NCBI GenBank assembly: GCA_039816825.1
Contig: JBCBXA010000023.1
Coordinates: 1-37,279 of the forward strand
Reading direction: 5' to 3'
From: JBCBXA01 sp039816825
GTDB lineage: Bacteria > Pseudomonadota > Alphaproteobacteria > Rhizobiales > Rhizobiaceae
Length of the DNA stretch: 37,279 bases
Positions within the stretch are counted from its first letter, which is position 1. Each line of letters starts with the position of its first letter. A program made the position numbers and the translations under genes. Shown in pieces: positions 24,904 to 33,945 of the stretch. The notes below the pieces were generated by a model. It saw only the letters and a list, made by a program, of their open reading frames with translations. It ran no database searches and was not told the DNA's origin.

Positions 24904-25004
24904 CTCGCACACTGAGACGGGCACAAGCCGGTGTTGCAGTTGATCTTGCGTCTACAATCGCGCAAACCAGAACAAGACTGGAACATCTGACGAAGCGACC
25001 CGAG

Positions 25005-25667
25005 ATGCCCGAAGGCCACACCAAGAGCGAACGCGCCGAATTCGAACGGCGAGGTCTCATGCTTGTGCTGTCTTCACCGTCGGGCGCGGGCAAGAGCACC
25101 CTCGCCCGCAATTTGCTGGACAGCGACCCGGACATCAGCCTTTCGATCTCAGCAACAACGCGTCCTCGCAGGGGCAGCGAAATTGATGGCGTGCATTACG
25201 ACTTTGTCAGCGAGACAGAGTTCAAACGCATGACGGAGAGTGATGCGCTTCTCGAGTTTGCCCACGTGCACGGAAATTACTACGGGACGCCAAGGGATCC
25301 GGCTGAGAAGGCGATGGCCGAGGGCCGGGATATCCTTCTCGACATCGACTATCAGGGCGCGCTTCAGGTGTTTGAGAAAGCCCGTGGCAATGTCGTCAGC
25401 ATCTTCATTTTACCACCATCGATGGCAGAACTGCGCAAAAGACTCATCAGGCGGGCAGAAGACAGCGACGAAGTGATCGAACAGCGCCTGGCCAATTCGC
25501 GCATTGAGATGGCGGCCTGGGACAAATATGACTACGTCATCGTCAATCGAGATCTGAGCAAGGCATTCGAAGAAGTGCGGTCCATACTCACCGCCGAGCG
25601 TTTGCGCCGCGAGCGAAGGCCGTCGCTCTTCAGCTTTGTTGAAGAGTTGCAGAAGGCCGACGTTTAG
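25005..25667 (+). CDS. gmk: Guanylate kinase
   Basis: Phosphorylates GMP to GDP. The P-loop SSPSGAGKST lies at residues 23-32. The GMP-binding segment is SISATTRPRRGSEIDGVHYDFV, from about residue 46. HGNYYGTPRDP and DILLDIDYQGALQV follow, all canonical. The 220 residues include a short variable N-terminal extension before LMLVLSSPSG. The ATG at 25005 is the first good start; RRGLML (about residue 15) begins the conserved domain. It is separated by about 100 bases from moaE and converges on rsmA with a 10-base gap. Confidence 0.96.
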   Translation: MPEGHTKSERAEFERRGLMLVLSSPSGAGKSTLARNLLDSDPDISLSISATTRPRRGSEIDGVHYDFVSETEFKRMTESDALLEFAHVHGNYYGTPRDPAEKAMAEGRDILLDIDYQGALQVFEKARGNVVSIFILPPSMAELRKRLIRRAEDSDEVIEQRLANSRIEMAAWDKYDYVIVNRDLSKAFEEVRSILTAERLRRERRPSLFSFVEELQKADV

Positions 25668-25677
25668 GGTCAGGACC

Positions 25678-26517
25678 TTAGCGGCTCACGGCGTTTGCCA
25701 CAGCCACAAATTCCTCAACGCTGAGCGTCTCGCCCCGTCGGGTGGGGTCGATATCAACACTTTCCAAAAGCTCAGCCCCACCCAGCGGCTTCAGGCTCGC
25801 CCGAAGCATTTTTCGTCTCTGCCCAAAGGCGGCGGCCGTGACTCGCTCAAGGGACTTCAGATCACACAGCATTGGCTGCTCCCGGGGCGTCAGATGAACG
25901 ATAGCGCTCGTCACCTTGGGAGGCGGGTGAAACGCCTTGGGGCTAACCTCGAACATCAGGCTCGAATGCGCTCGCCAGCCCGCCAGGACGCTGAGGCGGC
26001 CATAGGCAGACGATCCGGGTTCAGCGACGATGCGTTGTGCCACCTCGCGCTGGAACATCAGCGTCAGCGCCGTCCACTTCGGCGGCCAGACGGGCTGCGT
26101 CAGCCAGTTGAGCAAAAGCTGGGTGCCAACATTGTATGGCAGATTGGCGATGACTGCGTAGGGTTCGCCATCAAACAGACCATCATGGTCGATGCTGAGC
26201 GCGTCTCCCGAAACAAGCTGTAGGCTTCCAGGATAGTGAGCGCCCACCTGCTCAAGTGCCGGATGGCAACGTAGATCCGGTTCGATGGCCACGAGCTTCG
26301 CTGGACCACGGGCGAGAATGGCGCGGGTGAGGCCACCTGGTCCCGGGCCGACTTCGAGCACATTACGACCTTCAATATCACCCGCAGCGCGGGCGATGCG
26401 CCCGGTGAGGTTGAGATCAAAGAGAAAGTTCTGACCGAGTGATTTCTTGGCGCCAATCCCATAGGTCTCCACCACCTCTCGCAGGGGTGGAAGGCCATCA
26501 GGCTGATCGGCGCTCAT
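25678..26517 (-). CDS. rsmA: 16S rRNA dimethyladenosine transferase (KsgA/RsmA)
   Basis: Dimethylates two adjacent adenosines in helix 45 of 16S rRNA late in small-subunit assembly. Motifs: KSLGQNFLFD (25-34), SAM-binding VLEVGPGPGGLT (53-64), acidic AIEPD (78-82), catalytic NLPYNV (125-130), and LMFQREVAQR followed by the C-terminal helical domain with AFGQRRKMLRASLK. The length of 279 is normal. It lies only 30 bases downstream of the SurA-like gene; the pdxA gene that usually sits between them in alphaproteobacteria is absent. Confidence 0.96.
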   Translation of the reverse strand: MSADQPDGLPPLREVVETYGIGAKKSLGQNFLFDLNLTGRIARAAGDIEGRNVLEVGPGPGGLTRAILARGPAKLVAIEPDLRCHPALEQVGAHYPGSLQLVSGDALSIDHDGLFDGEPYAVIANLPYNVGTQLLLNWLTQPVWPPKWTALTLMFQREVAQRIVAEPGSSAYGRLSVLAGWRAHSSLMFEVSPKAFHPPPKVTSAIVHLTPREQPMLCDLKSLERVTAAAFGQRRKMLRASLKPLGGAELLESVDIDPTRRGETLSVEEFVAVANAVSR

Positions 26518-26547
26518 GAAAAGTGTACGCGCACGAGCGGTTGGCGA

Positions 26548-27486
26548 TCAGCGGATTACGGCGCGTTCACGCAGCTCGGCAAGATATTTGTCGGCAGCTT
26601 CTTCCGCTGCCTTTCCACCCTCGACGCCAAGTTCAAAACCCGGCTCGGCACCATCAGCGCGACCCAGGCTCGCCTTCCGGCAAACTGCGATAAACTCGGC
26701 ACCGCGGTCGGTCTTGCGCACCGTGGTGACGCCACCCTCGGGCGTGCCAACGATGAATTTCTTCCAGTCCGCCGGCAGCCTTTCTTCCTGAATGCGGCCG
26801 AGAGAACGGACCACCACGTTCTTGTACGGAGCGGCCTGACCCAGAGTGGCATCACAACTCGTGAAGCCTGCACGCATCGTCTTGGCTTCAGCGATGGATT
26901 TGGAGGTAGAGCGGTTGGTCGCGAAAAAGACCACCTGCTGTAGCACATATTCATTGGTCTGCGCGCGCTTGGACGACTGGAAGAGCGCCTCGTTAATGTT
27001 GCGTGGTCCACCGCCCGCGCCGCCGCCCAGCCTCGTTCCGACCAGCGCGTTCCAGGCAATCTGGGCGCGAATGAAGTCTTTGAAGCCTCGGACCCCAACG
27101 CCGGATTGATTGAGGACCTGGCTCAACTGCCGTTGAGACAGTTTGTTGTTCCGCGCAAAGGTGGCAAAGGCGCCATCCACACGGGATTCGGGCACGCGAA
27201 CATTGCGCCTGTCGGCTTCATTGAGCTTAAGGGCTTCCTCAATCAGCTCTTCTTTGGCCAATGCATTCAAATTGCCCCGCTTGCGCTGCAGCCTCAGCAG
27301 GGCCGCTCGGCGACGGACATCATTATTGGTGATGGCGCGACGGTCCACGGTTGCAACGATCTTGGTGGCTGCCGTTGCCGTCGAGAACACGAGGCCGGAC
27401 GATGTTGGAGAGGCACCCAAACCCAAAGCAAGGCCCAAAGCCAAAGAGGCTGCTAGCACGGGGCGGCTGATGTTTGATTTACGCAT
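26548..27486 (-). CDS. SurA-like periplasmic chaperone with degenerate PPIase region
   Basis: 312 residues with a signal peptide (basic MRKSNISR, hydrophobic core, cleavage near ATAATK). Next is a SurA N-terminal chaperone domain: KIVATVDRRAITNNDVRRRA, then helices with AKEELIEEALKLNEADR and FIRAQIAWNALV (about 40-155). The C-terminal part (NEYVLQQVVFFATN through AEFIAVCRKASLGR, about 175-275) has the spacing of a parvulin domain but lacks obvious catalytic motifs. SurA delivers unfolded outer-membrane proteins, including LptD, to the BAM complex. GGAG seven bases before the ATG supports the start. Its place between lptD and rsmA is the standard surA position in alphaproteobacteria. Confidence 0.86.
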   Translation of the reverse strand: MRKSNISRPVLAASLALGLALGLGASPTSSGLVFSTATAATKIVATVDRRAITNNDVRRRAALLRLQRKRGNLNALAKEELIEEALKLNEADRRNVRVPESRVDGAFATFARNNKLSQRQLSQVLNQSGVGVRGFKDFIRAQIAWNALVGTRLGGGAGGGPRNINEALFQSSKRAQTNEYVLQQVVFFATNRSTSKSIAEAKTMRAGFTSCDATLGQAAPYKNVVVRSLGRIQEERLPADWKKFIVGTPEGGVTTVRKTDRGAEFIAVCRKASLGRADGAEPGFELGVEGGKAAEEAADKYLAELRERAVIR

Positions 27487-27624
27487 GATACATCTCCAGG
27501 ACGTCAGCCAAATTCAGTCGGATTGGCCATTTGCGTGTTTCTTATCGGTCATTTCGGCAGAATGATGAAGGGCTTTCCGCCGCTTGGGTAAAGTCTGCTT
27601 GAGCACGGGCCACGATCACTCAGG

Positions 27625-29925
27625 CTAGTCGAACGGAAACAGTCGAACCTCAAACTCGAAGCTCTGATTGATCTGGTTTGTCGTATAGCCGGGCTCTTCA
27701 CGACTGTAGGTGACACCAAAGTAACCCGCATCTGCCTGATAGCCCAGAAGGGCATTTGATGTAACGAAGGACCCGCCAGAGAAATCATAGCTGGCTCCGA
27801 GACCAAAAACCCAGTTCTCCGTCAGGTTTGCCCGCATTGAACCGGACAGTTCATGCCGGTCTGAAACAAAACCTAGAAGAGGTTGAGCGTCTACAAACGT
27901 GTATCCAAGACCCAGTTCCAGGTCCTTGGAATAGAGCGTTCCTTCGACCTCGGCCCGAGCCAGACGGGAGCCGTGCTGATCATAGCGCAGACGCGCATCA
28001 ACCGAGGCGACGTCGCTGAAGCCGACGCTCAGGCCAGCCACAAAGTCCGACAAGGTGGTTTCGAGACCCGACTGTGAGGTGGAGTTCGCAATGTCCTGAA
28101 CGGCGTAGGAATTTCTGCCTGCAACGTGCCACGACTGCCCTGCGATTGCCGCAAGGCTCAAACCGTTGTCAAAAGATGCGGAATAGCGAAGACCGTAGTT
28201 GAGGCGGGTTCCGCCCTCGACCCGATCCACGGCATTGAACTTGTCGCGGTCAAACAGCGACGTTGAATCGAAGATGATCGAGTGCGCATCGTTGTTGGGC
28301 AGTTGTCCGGCTATGCGCTCGTTGGGCCTCACGTAGAGCTGCGCGACCGGTTCAATGATGTGGGTGCTGCCGGGGGCGCTCACCAAAAGCGGGTAGGATA
28401 CCTCGAGCCCTGCTGTGACCATACCGGTTGCGCCGGCATCAGCGTTCGCAATCCCCGCCGCCGTGCTAGTTTGGTAGGAATAAACATCGCCGCGAGCCGC
28501 CAGCAACGGCTTGAACACCATGCCACCGCCCGTGAACTTAGCCGACCAGATGAACTCGGAGGCCAGACGCCCGGCGCGTCCCTCGAGACCCTCAAATTTC
28601 ACATCGCCAGGTACGTTCTGCGCGTCCTGCGCATCGCGATACATGTTCGAGCCGCGGGCCGTGAACTGAAGACGACCCCAATCTCCTTCGGCCAAAGTCT
28701 TTTCGTAAGTCAGCTGTGGCGTAACGAGCGCCTGCCGATCCTGAAAGTCAAAACTCTCCTGAACGAGGAACTGATAGCCGGACAGATCGAAGTAGCTCGT
28801 GCCCTCAAGGCCCGTCAGTGAGACGTTGTTGGTGAGAACTTCGTCCTGATAGCCCCGCACACCATAAGTTCGACCAAAAGTGCGATCCGACTGCATGACG
28901 ATGTTCCAGTCGAAAGCCCAGTTCGTCCCGGGCTTGAACTGACCGGTGGTGGCTATCAATCCGCGCCAGCGCTTTCGTGAATCCACAGAACCAGGACTGA
29001 ACGCACCGGGCGTCAACTGATAGATGCCGGCCGAGCGAAGAGTATAGGTGCCGGTTCCCAGGGGCGTGTCGTCAAGGCGCTGGCGAAACTCGGTGTCGAG
29101 CAGAAAACCCTGCCGGGCGAAAGCGGTGCCGGCAATGGTCAGGTCCGTACGGTCGGAAAGCACCATGAAGTATGGGATGCCAACCGATGGTCCCCGCTCA
29201 TCGGAATAACCAAATTCAGGGCGCAGAAAACCGGTGGAGCGGCTGATGCGGGGGTCGGCGTGCCGAAAATATGGAAGGGTCGCGATCGGCTGTCCGAAGA
29301 GAGCAAAAGTCGCGTCGCGATAAACGACGGTTGCCTCGTCCTCGTCGATGATGATCGTTTTAGCCCTGAGGCTCCAAAGAGGCGGCTTGTCGCGATTTGC
29401 TTCACAAACCCGGCACGGACGATAGTAGCCGTCCTGAAATTCGTAGCGCGTGTCGGAAACTCGCTCCCCGCGCGTGGCCTGGAACTCGCCATACTGTTGA
29501 GTGCGAAGCTCGACCGCTTCCACGAACCCTCGGGAGAAGTCGTCCGTGACATCGATAACCTGGGCCCGCAACACGTTGCCCGAGCCATCAAACAGTTCAA
29601 CGTTGCCACGCGCTTCCACGCGCCCCGTATTGCGGTTGTAAATCACCCGATCCGCAACGAGGCGATTGCCCTGATAGAGGATATCCACACCGCCGACGGC
29701 TTCTATCTCTTCGGTCGCGCGGCGATAGATGAGTTGGTCCGCTTCCAGCGCCAATTGATCGTTGGCCGTTATCACTGTCGGTTCGGACGGTAGCGTCGAC
29801 TGAGCGCGCGCCTGGTGGCCGGGCACCGGGGCTGCCACAGAGGTCATCAGACATGCAAAAGCGAGCGCAGCAGGCAGGCTGAGCGCTCGCAACCGGCTCG
29901 TCGATGTCCGTGGCCAGCGGCCCAT
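27625..29925 (-). CDS. lptD: LPS-assembly outer-membrane protein LptD
   Basis: The beta-barrel that inserts lipopolysaccharide into the outer leaflet. From the ATG at 29925 there is a signal peptide (MGRWPRTSTSRLRALSL, ending near QARAQ). A jellyroll LptA-like N-terminal domain follows (VITANDQLALEADQLIYRR through ARGNVELFDG, about 50-115), then YRPCRVCEANRDKPP with Cys171 and Cys174, then a long LptD barrel (about 200-766) ending LFPFD. The frame is open to an ATG at 29982 that overlaps lptG. I prefer 29925 because AGGTGAGGG precedes it and the signal peptide begins there. It is downstream of lptG and upstream of the SurA-like gene in one minus-strand run. Confidence 0.93.
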   Translation of the reverse strand: MGRWPRTSTSRLRALSLPAALAFACLMTSVAAPVPGHQARAQSTLPSEPTVITANDQLALEADQLIYRRATEEIEAVGGVDILYQGNRLVADRVIYNRNTGRVEARGNVELFDGSGNVLRAQVIDVTDDFSRGFVEAVELRTQQYGEFQATRGERVSDTRYEFQDGYYRPCRVCEANRDKPPLWSLRAKTIIIDEDEATVVYRDATFALFGQPIATLPYFRHADPRISRSTGFLRPEFGYSDERGPSVGIPYFMVLSDRTDLTIAGTAFARQGFLLDTEFRQRLDDTPLGTGTYTLRSAGIYQLTPGAFSPGSVDSRKRWRGLIATTGQFKPGTNWAFDWNIVMQSDRTFGRTYGVRGYQDEVLTNNVSLTGLEGTSYFDLSGYQFLVQESFDFQDRQALVTPQLTYEKTLAEGDWGRLQFTARGSNMYRDAQDAQNVPGDVKFEGLEGRAGRLASEFIWSAKFTGGGMVFKPLLAARGDVYSYQTSTAAGIANADAGATGMVTAGLEVSYPLLVSAPGSTHIIEPVAQLYVRPNERIAGQLPNNDAHSIIFDSTSLFDRDKFNAVDRVEGGTRLNYGLRYSASFDNGLSLAAIAGQSWHVAGRNSYAVQDIANSTSQSGLETTLSDFVAGLSVGFSDVASVDARLRYDQHGSRLARAEVEGTLYSKDLELGLGYTFVDAQPLLGFVSDRHELSGSMRANLTENWVFGLGASYDFSGGSFVTSNALLGYQADAGYFGVTYSREEPGYTTNQINQSFEFEVRLFPFD

Positions 29926-29974
29926 ACCCTCACCTACTCGGCCATCTTTGGCAGCCATACACGCTGCCGAGCCG

Positions 29975-31066
29975 CTATCCATCTTCTTGGTAGAGCAGGA
30001 CGGTCCCTGCCCCCAAGATCACGACAGTCAGCGGCACCCAGACCGCAACTCCAGGAGGCAGAGCTCCAGCCCCCCCGAGACCGTCGAAAATCTCTACCAG
30101 AACATAAAACAGAAATCCCCCTATCATACCACCCAGAACCATGGTGTCGTACCGGCCGAAACGCCCGAATTTTAGCGAGATGGTTGACGCAACAATAACC
30201 ATCGCCACGAAAAAGAGCGGAGTCGCCAGGGCAGTCTGAAATGCCTGGTCGTACGGGGCGCGGGACAGACCCGCAGATTCGGCCAGATCAGCCGCTTCTT
30301 TGAGGTCAAACAGCGATAGTCTGTCCGGCGACTGGGCCTGCGCACCCAGGCGCGTTTCATCGGCATCGGTTGACTGTACGAACTGTCCAACCTTTTCCGG
30401 CGCCTGCCCTTCCCGGGCCAGAACAGCGTTCGTCAGCACCCATCGACCGTCCGAATAGACAGCGCGCGGAGCTGTGGCACGCAGCGTGATGGCGCCATTG
30501 GGCGCCAGACGAATGATGGTTACACCCGCCAGATAGCGCCCCTCATTGGTTTGACCTCTGTGGCCGATCAACAGGGAGTTGGGGCCATCGGACTGGCGTG
30601 ACCATCTGGCCTGCTCTTCCAGATTGATCTGAGGTGCCAGATCCGCCCCCCGGGCAAGCGCCGCCTCCCGCTCAGTGCTTTCCTGAGACCAGGACGCGAA
30701 GGGTCCGACAATGAGAGCCGAGAATGCTCCCATCAGAAGCGCAACGACGAGAAGTGGCGCCAGAAACCGCCATACTGACAACCCCGCAGCCCGAATGACC
30801 ACCAGTTCGCGGCTGCGATTGAGACCAATCAGAGCAAAAATGGCCGTCAGCAGCATGATGAAGGGCAAAACGGTCTCAAGGACCACAATCGACCGCCGGA
30901 GAGACATCCACAGCATCGGCAGCGCACCACCCAGAAGAACATTCATCTCCTCCCGAAGCAGCTCTACGGAATCGATCATCATCACAAGCGCCAGAACACC
31001 AACCGTCAGCATGGCGAACAGACGAAGCGCGCGACCTGCTAAGTAGAATGAAAGAGTGCGGCCCAT
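29975..31066 (-). CDS. lptG: LPS export ABC transporter permease LptG
   Basis: An inner-membrane partner of LptF and the LptB ATPase that extracts LPS from the inner membrane. It has a YjgP/YjgQ-type layout: three N-terminal membrane segments (LFAMLTVGVLALVMMID, a second after RRSIVVLETV, a third around LAPLLVVALLMGAFSALIV), a periplasmic jellyroll-like domain (about 130-260), and three C-terminal segments. NRSRELVVIRAAGLSVW (about 80-96) is the conserved coupling-helix region. The ATG at 31066 overlaps the lptF stop (TGATG). The longer upstream open frame only shadows lptF. 363 residues, normal length. Confidence 0.93.
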   Translation of the reverse strand: MGRTLSFYLAGRALRLFAMLTVGVLALVMMIDSVELLREEMNVLLGGALPMLWMSLRRSIVVLETVLPFIMLLTAIFALIGLNRSRELVVIRAAGLSVWRFLAPLLVVALLMGAFSALIVGPFASWSQESTEREAALARGADLAPQINLEEQARWSRQSDGPNSLLIGHRGQTNEGRYLAGVTIIRLAPNGAITLRATAPRAVYSDGRWVLTNAVLAREGQAPEKVGQFVQSTDADETRLGAQAQSPDRLSLFDLKEAADLAESAGLSRAPYDQAFQTALATPLFFVAMVIVASTISLKFGRFGRYDTMVLGGMIGGFLFYVLVEIFDGLGGAGALPPGVAVWVPLTVVILGAGTVLLYQEDG

Positions 31067-32292
31067 CAGTTCAGCTCCGCAGCACGCCGACCGGTGATCC
31101 GGGCCACGAGCGACGCGGCCCAGGCTCCCGAAGCATCGCGGAAACGCACCCACGGCTTGGCCAGCCACAAGGGCAATTCCATCGGGTGCGGACGCAGGAA
31201 GCCGTATAGAAAGAACGCTGCCAGGGCCGTGGGGAAAAGAAACGGCAGCGGGTAGAGAGCGGCATGAAGATTGGCAATTGCCAGGCTGGCCCATCCGCCA
31301 GCGCGCGCGGCGCCACATATCAGAAAGGCCGCAAAGCCGGTGGCAAACCGCCCCTGACGACCCGTCGTTGGTCGTGCCGCAAAAAACAGGCTCGCAGCAC
31401 CAAATGCCAGTGCCCAAAAGGGTGCAGAGAAGCGATCAAGGAGTTCGCGCCGCACCTGCGCGTCGGTGTCACGGAAGAGCGGATCGCTCAAATCCCGGTC
31501 CAGAAGCTCGCTGATGTAACGGGCATTGAGCGCAAAACCACGGACCCGCTGGGTTGCTAAAAGAGACGTGAAATCAAAAGCGTAGGACTCGAATTCGACG
31601 ATGGATGAGCCAACGCCTGCCGCATCTTCACCACCGACCGGAATGCGGTGGATTTCCCCATCGGCCAGGGCCAGATACGCACCACCATCGCGCTTCACCA
31701 CCGCACCGCGACGCGCGTAGTAGATGAAATGCGTTGTCGGATCTCGCTCGTCCGAGATGAAGATCTCGCCGAGAGTCTCCCTACTTTCAAGCGTGCCGAT
31801 ATGCACCGTCAGGCCGTCAGTCAGCTGCCGGAATTCACCCTTCTGGAAGATGGAGAAGATCAGATCCACGCTGGCATTTTGGGTGCGCTGTTCAAACGAG
31901 CGCATCGACGCCGGTCCCAGCCATACGGACAGCAAGCCCGAGGCCACAAATGTGAGGAGCGAAAGCACCAGCACCGGCTTCCATATGCGTGAGCGGGGCA
32001 GGCCTGCTGAGTCCGCGATGACGAGTTCCGCGTCGCGGTTGAGGCTGGCAAACGCCTGAAGACCACCGATCAGCAGCGCAAAGGGCAACAGCACAGCAGT
32101 GATCAGCGGCAGTGTGAGAAACGTCAGCCCCAAGAACTCCAGAGCTGGCGCGGCTCCGGCGGCAAAAAATGCGTCACCCCGCGCTGCCCATACGATCCAC
32201 AAAATGCCGTCGAGAGCCAGGAGCACCAGAGCCATGGCCGCCAGTATGCGGCCAAAGATATAGCGCTCAATCGTTCCCCAAAAACCGGTCAT
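31066..32292 (-). CDS. lptF: LPS export ABC transporter permease LptF
   Basis: The first gene of the LPS-export run. N-terminal IERYIFGRILAAMALVLLAL and two further membrane segments surround LNRDAELVIADSAGLPRSR (the coupling region facing LptB). A periplasmic domain of about 160 residues follows (FSIFQKGEFRQLTDGLTVHIG), then three C-terminal membrane segments. The 408-residue length and family pattern match LptF. It is divergent from pepA, as in many alphaproteobacteria, across a 174-base gap holding a palindrome and repeat (32308-32362). Confidence 0.93.
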   Translation of the reverse strand: MTGFWGTIERYIFGRILAAMALVLLALDGILWIVWAARGDAFFAAGAAPALEFLGLTFLTLPLITAVLLPFALLIGGLQAFASLNRDAELVIADSAGLPRSRIWKPVLVLSLLTFVASGLLSVWLGPASMRSFEQRTQNASVDLIFSIFQKGEFRQLTDGLTVHIGTLESRETLGEIFISDERDPTTHFIYYARRGAVVKRDGGAYLALADGEIHRIPVGGEDAAGVGSSIVEFESYAFDFTSLLATQRVRGFALNARYISELLDRDLSDPLFRDTDAQVRRELLDRFSAPFWALAFGAASLFFAARPTTGRQGRFATGFAAFLICGAARAGGWASLAIANLHAALYPLPFLFPTALAAFFLYGFLRPHPMELPLWLAKPWVRFRDASGAWAASLVARITGRRAAELN

Positions 32293-32307
32293 GACGCGGG
32301 CTAGCAG

Positions 32308-32362
32308 TCACAATTGTGATCCGCAAATACAAGCAGCAACAACATAGCAATTGTGAACCGCA
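32308..32362. promoter_or_regulatory. Palindrome and direct repeat in the lptF/pepA divergent promoter region
   Basis: TCACAATTGTGA (32308-32319) is a perfect 12-bp palindrome. Part of it belongs to a 15-bp direct repeat with one mismatch: CAATTGTGATCCGCA at 32311-32325 and CAATTGTGAACCGCA at 32348-32362, start-to-start 37 bases. Such a pair between divergent genes suggests a transcription-factor operator. No factor can be named. The half-site order is opposite to that of a CRP/FNR site. Confidence 0.4.
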
Positions 32363-32466
32363 TGGGAGCCGGGTTGTGGCCATGGGAACAAAGACCATAT
32401 GGTTGCGAATATCCCTTCCCGCGCCGCATTGTACTGATGCTGCTGCCTTTCTCATCCGGAGCCTCT

Positions 32467-33945
32467 ATGCCCAAGTCGCTGACCATCTCCTTTGCCGCAG
32501 CAAAACTGCCTTCCAGCGGAACACTCTTCGTGCTCGTTGGCGAAGGCTTTACCCACGCGTCCGGCGCGGAGGAATTGCTTGAGGATACGCAAGTGCTTAG
32601 GGCCGCCAGCGCCACCGAGTTCAACGGCAAGGCAGGCACGTCACTGGAAATCATGGCGCCCAACGCGTCGCCCGTAGATCGGCTGGTCGTGATGGGCCTT
32701 GGCGACATCGACAAAATGACCGAGCAGGACTGGGTGAAGCTCGGCGGCACAATCGCCGGCAAGCTCGGCAAAGCAAAGACAGTTACCATCTTCGGTGATG
32801 TCGACGCATCGTCCGCCGCCAACATCGCCTTCGGCGCGAAACTGCGCACCTACGCCTTCGACAAATACAAAACCAAGAAGAAGGACGATGGCAAAGCCAA
32901 GAAGATGACCAATGCACGGGTGACAATCGCAACCGGCGCGGTTCAAGCGGCGAAGACCGAATGGTCGAAGCTGTCTGCCATAGCCGACGGCGTTCACCTG
33001 GCCCGTGATTTGGTGAACGAACCAGCCAATGTTCTGGGTCCAGTGGAGTTTGCTGCCGCAGCAAAGGGCCTCGAGAAAGTCGGCTGCAAAGTCAGCATTC
33101 TTGGCGACAAGGAGTTGGCGAAGCTGGGAATGGGCTCGCTTCTGAGCGTGTCCCAGGGCTCCACCAAGCCAGCACGCGTGGCCATCATGGAATGGAAGGG
33201 TGGTAAGGCTCGACAAAAGCCCGTCGCCTTCATTGGAAAAGGCGTCGTTTTCGACACGGGCGGCATATCGATCAAGCCGGGTGCCGGCATGGGGGACATG
33301 AAGGGCGATATGGGCGGCGCTGCCACCGTGACGGGCCTGATGCACGCCCTTGCAGCGCGCAAAGCCAAAGTGAATGCCGTGGGCATTATCGGCTGCGTGG
33401 AGAACATGCCGGATGGTGATGCTACGCGCCCGGGCGATATCGTGACATCGCTTTCAGGTCAGACCATCGAAATCCTGAACACCGATGCTGAAGGGCGCCT
33501 GGTGCTGGCAGACCTGCTTTGGTACGCGGAAGACAAGTTCAAGCCGCAATTCATGGTGGATCTGGCCACGCTCACAGGCGCAATCCTGGTGGCGCTAGGC
33601 AGCGAACATGCGGGCCTGTTCTCCAATGATGATGACTTATCCGCTCAGATCAGCGACGCGGGCAAAGCCACCGGCGAACTGGTGTGGCGCATGCCGCTGT
33701 CAAAAGCCTATGACAAGCTGATCGACACACCCAATGCCGACATGAAGAATATTGGCGGTCGCATGGCTGGCTCGATCACAGCCGCCCAGTTCCTGCAACG
33801 CTTTGTTCGCGACACGCCGTGGGCACATCTGGACGTGGCTGGCACAGCCATGAACGCGCCAAAGAGCGAAATCAGCCAGTCATGGGCATCGGGCTATGGC
33901 GTGCGCCTGCTGGACCGGATGGTAGCTGACAATTACGAGGACTAA
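32467..33945 (+). CDS. pepA: Leucyl aminopeptidase (M17)
   Basis: A cytosolic dizinc aminopeptidase that removes N-terminal residues from peptides; PepA can also bind DNA in some bacteria. The N-terminal macro-like domain (1-165) includes a Lys-rich stretch KYKTKKKDDGKAKK. The catalytic domain has Lys258 (GKGVVFDTGGISIKP), Asp263, Asp281 (KGDMGGAA) and the signature NTDAEGRLVLAD with Asp340 and Glu342. 492 residues, normal length. The ATG at 32467 follows GGAG by six bases; the upstream open frame lacks family sequence. Its stop overlaps, tail to tail, the stop of the small minus-strand gene. Confidence 0.96.
   Translation: MPKSLTISFAAAKLPSSGTLFVLVGEGFTHASGAEELLEDTQVLRAASATEFNGKAGTSLEIMAPNASPVDRLVVMGLGDIDKMTEQDWVKLGGTIAGKLGKAKTVTIFGDVDASSAANIAFGAKLRTYAFDKYKTKKKDDGKAKKMTNARVTIATGAVQAAKTEWSKLSAIADGVHLARDLVNEPANVLGPVEFAAAAKGLEKVGCKVSILGDKELAKLGMGSLLSVSQGSTKPARVAIMEWKGGKARQKPVAFIGKGVVFDTGGISIKPGAGMGDMKGDMGGAATVTGLMHALAARKAKVNAVGIIGCVENMPDGDATRPGDIVTSLSGQTIEILNTDAEGRLVLADLLWYAEDKFKPQFMVDLATLTGAILVALGSEHAGLFSNDDDLSAQISDAGKATGELVWRMPLSKAYDKLIDTPNADMKNIGGRMAGSITAAQFLQRFVRDTPWAHLDVAGTAMNAPKSEISQSWASGYGVRLLDRMVADNYED

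Noticed and set aside
31067..31417. N-terminal extension of lptG to 31417
   Set aside because: The added residues lie inside lptF, in another frame; the LptG family start is the ATG at 31066, coupled to the lptF stop.
32308..32319. CRP/FNR-type binding site
   Set aside because: The palindrome is TCACA-AT-TGTGA, whereas CRP sites read TGTGA-N6-TCACA; order and spacing do not match.
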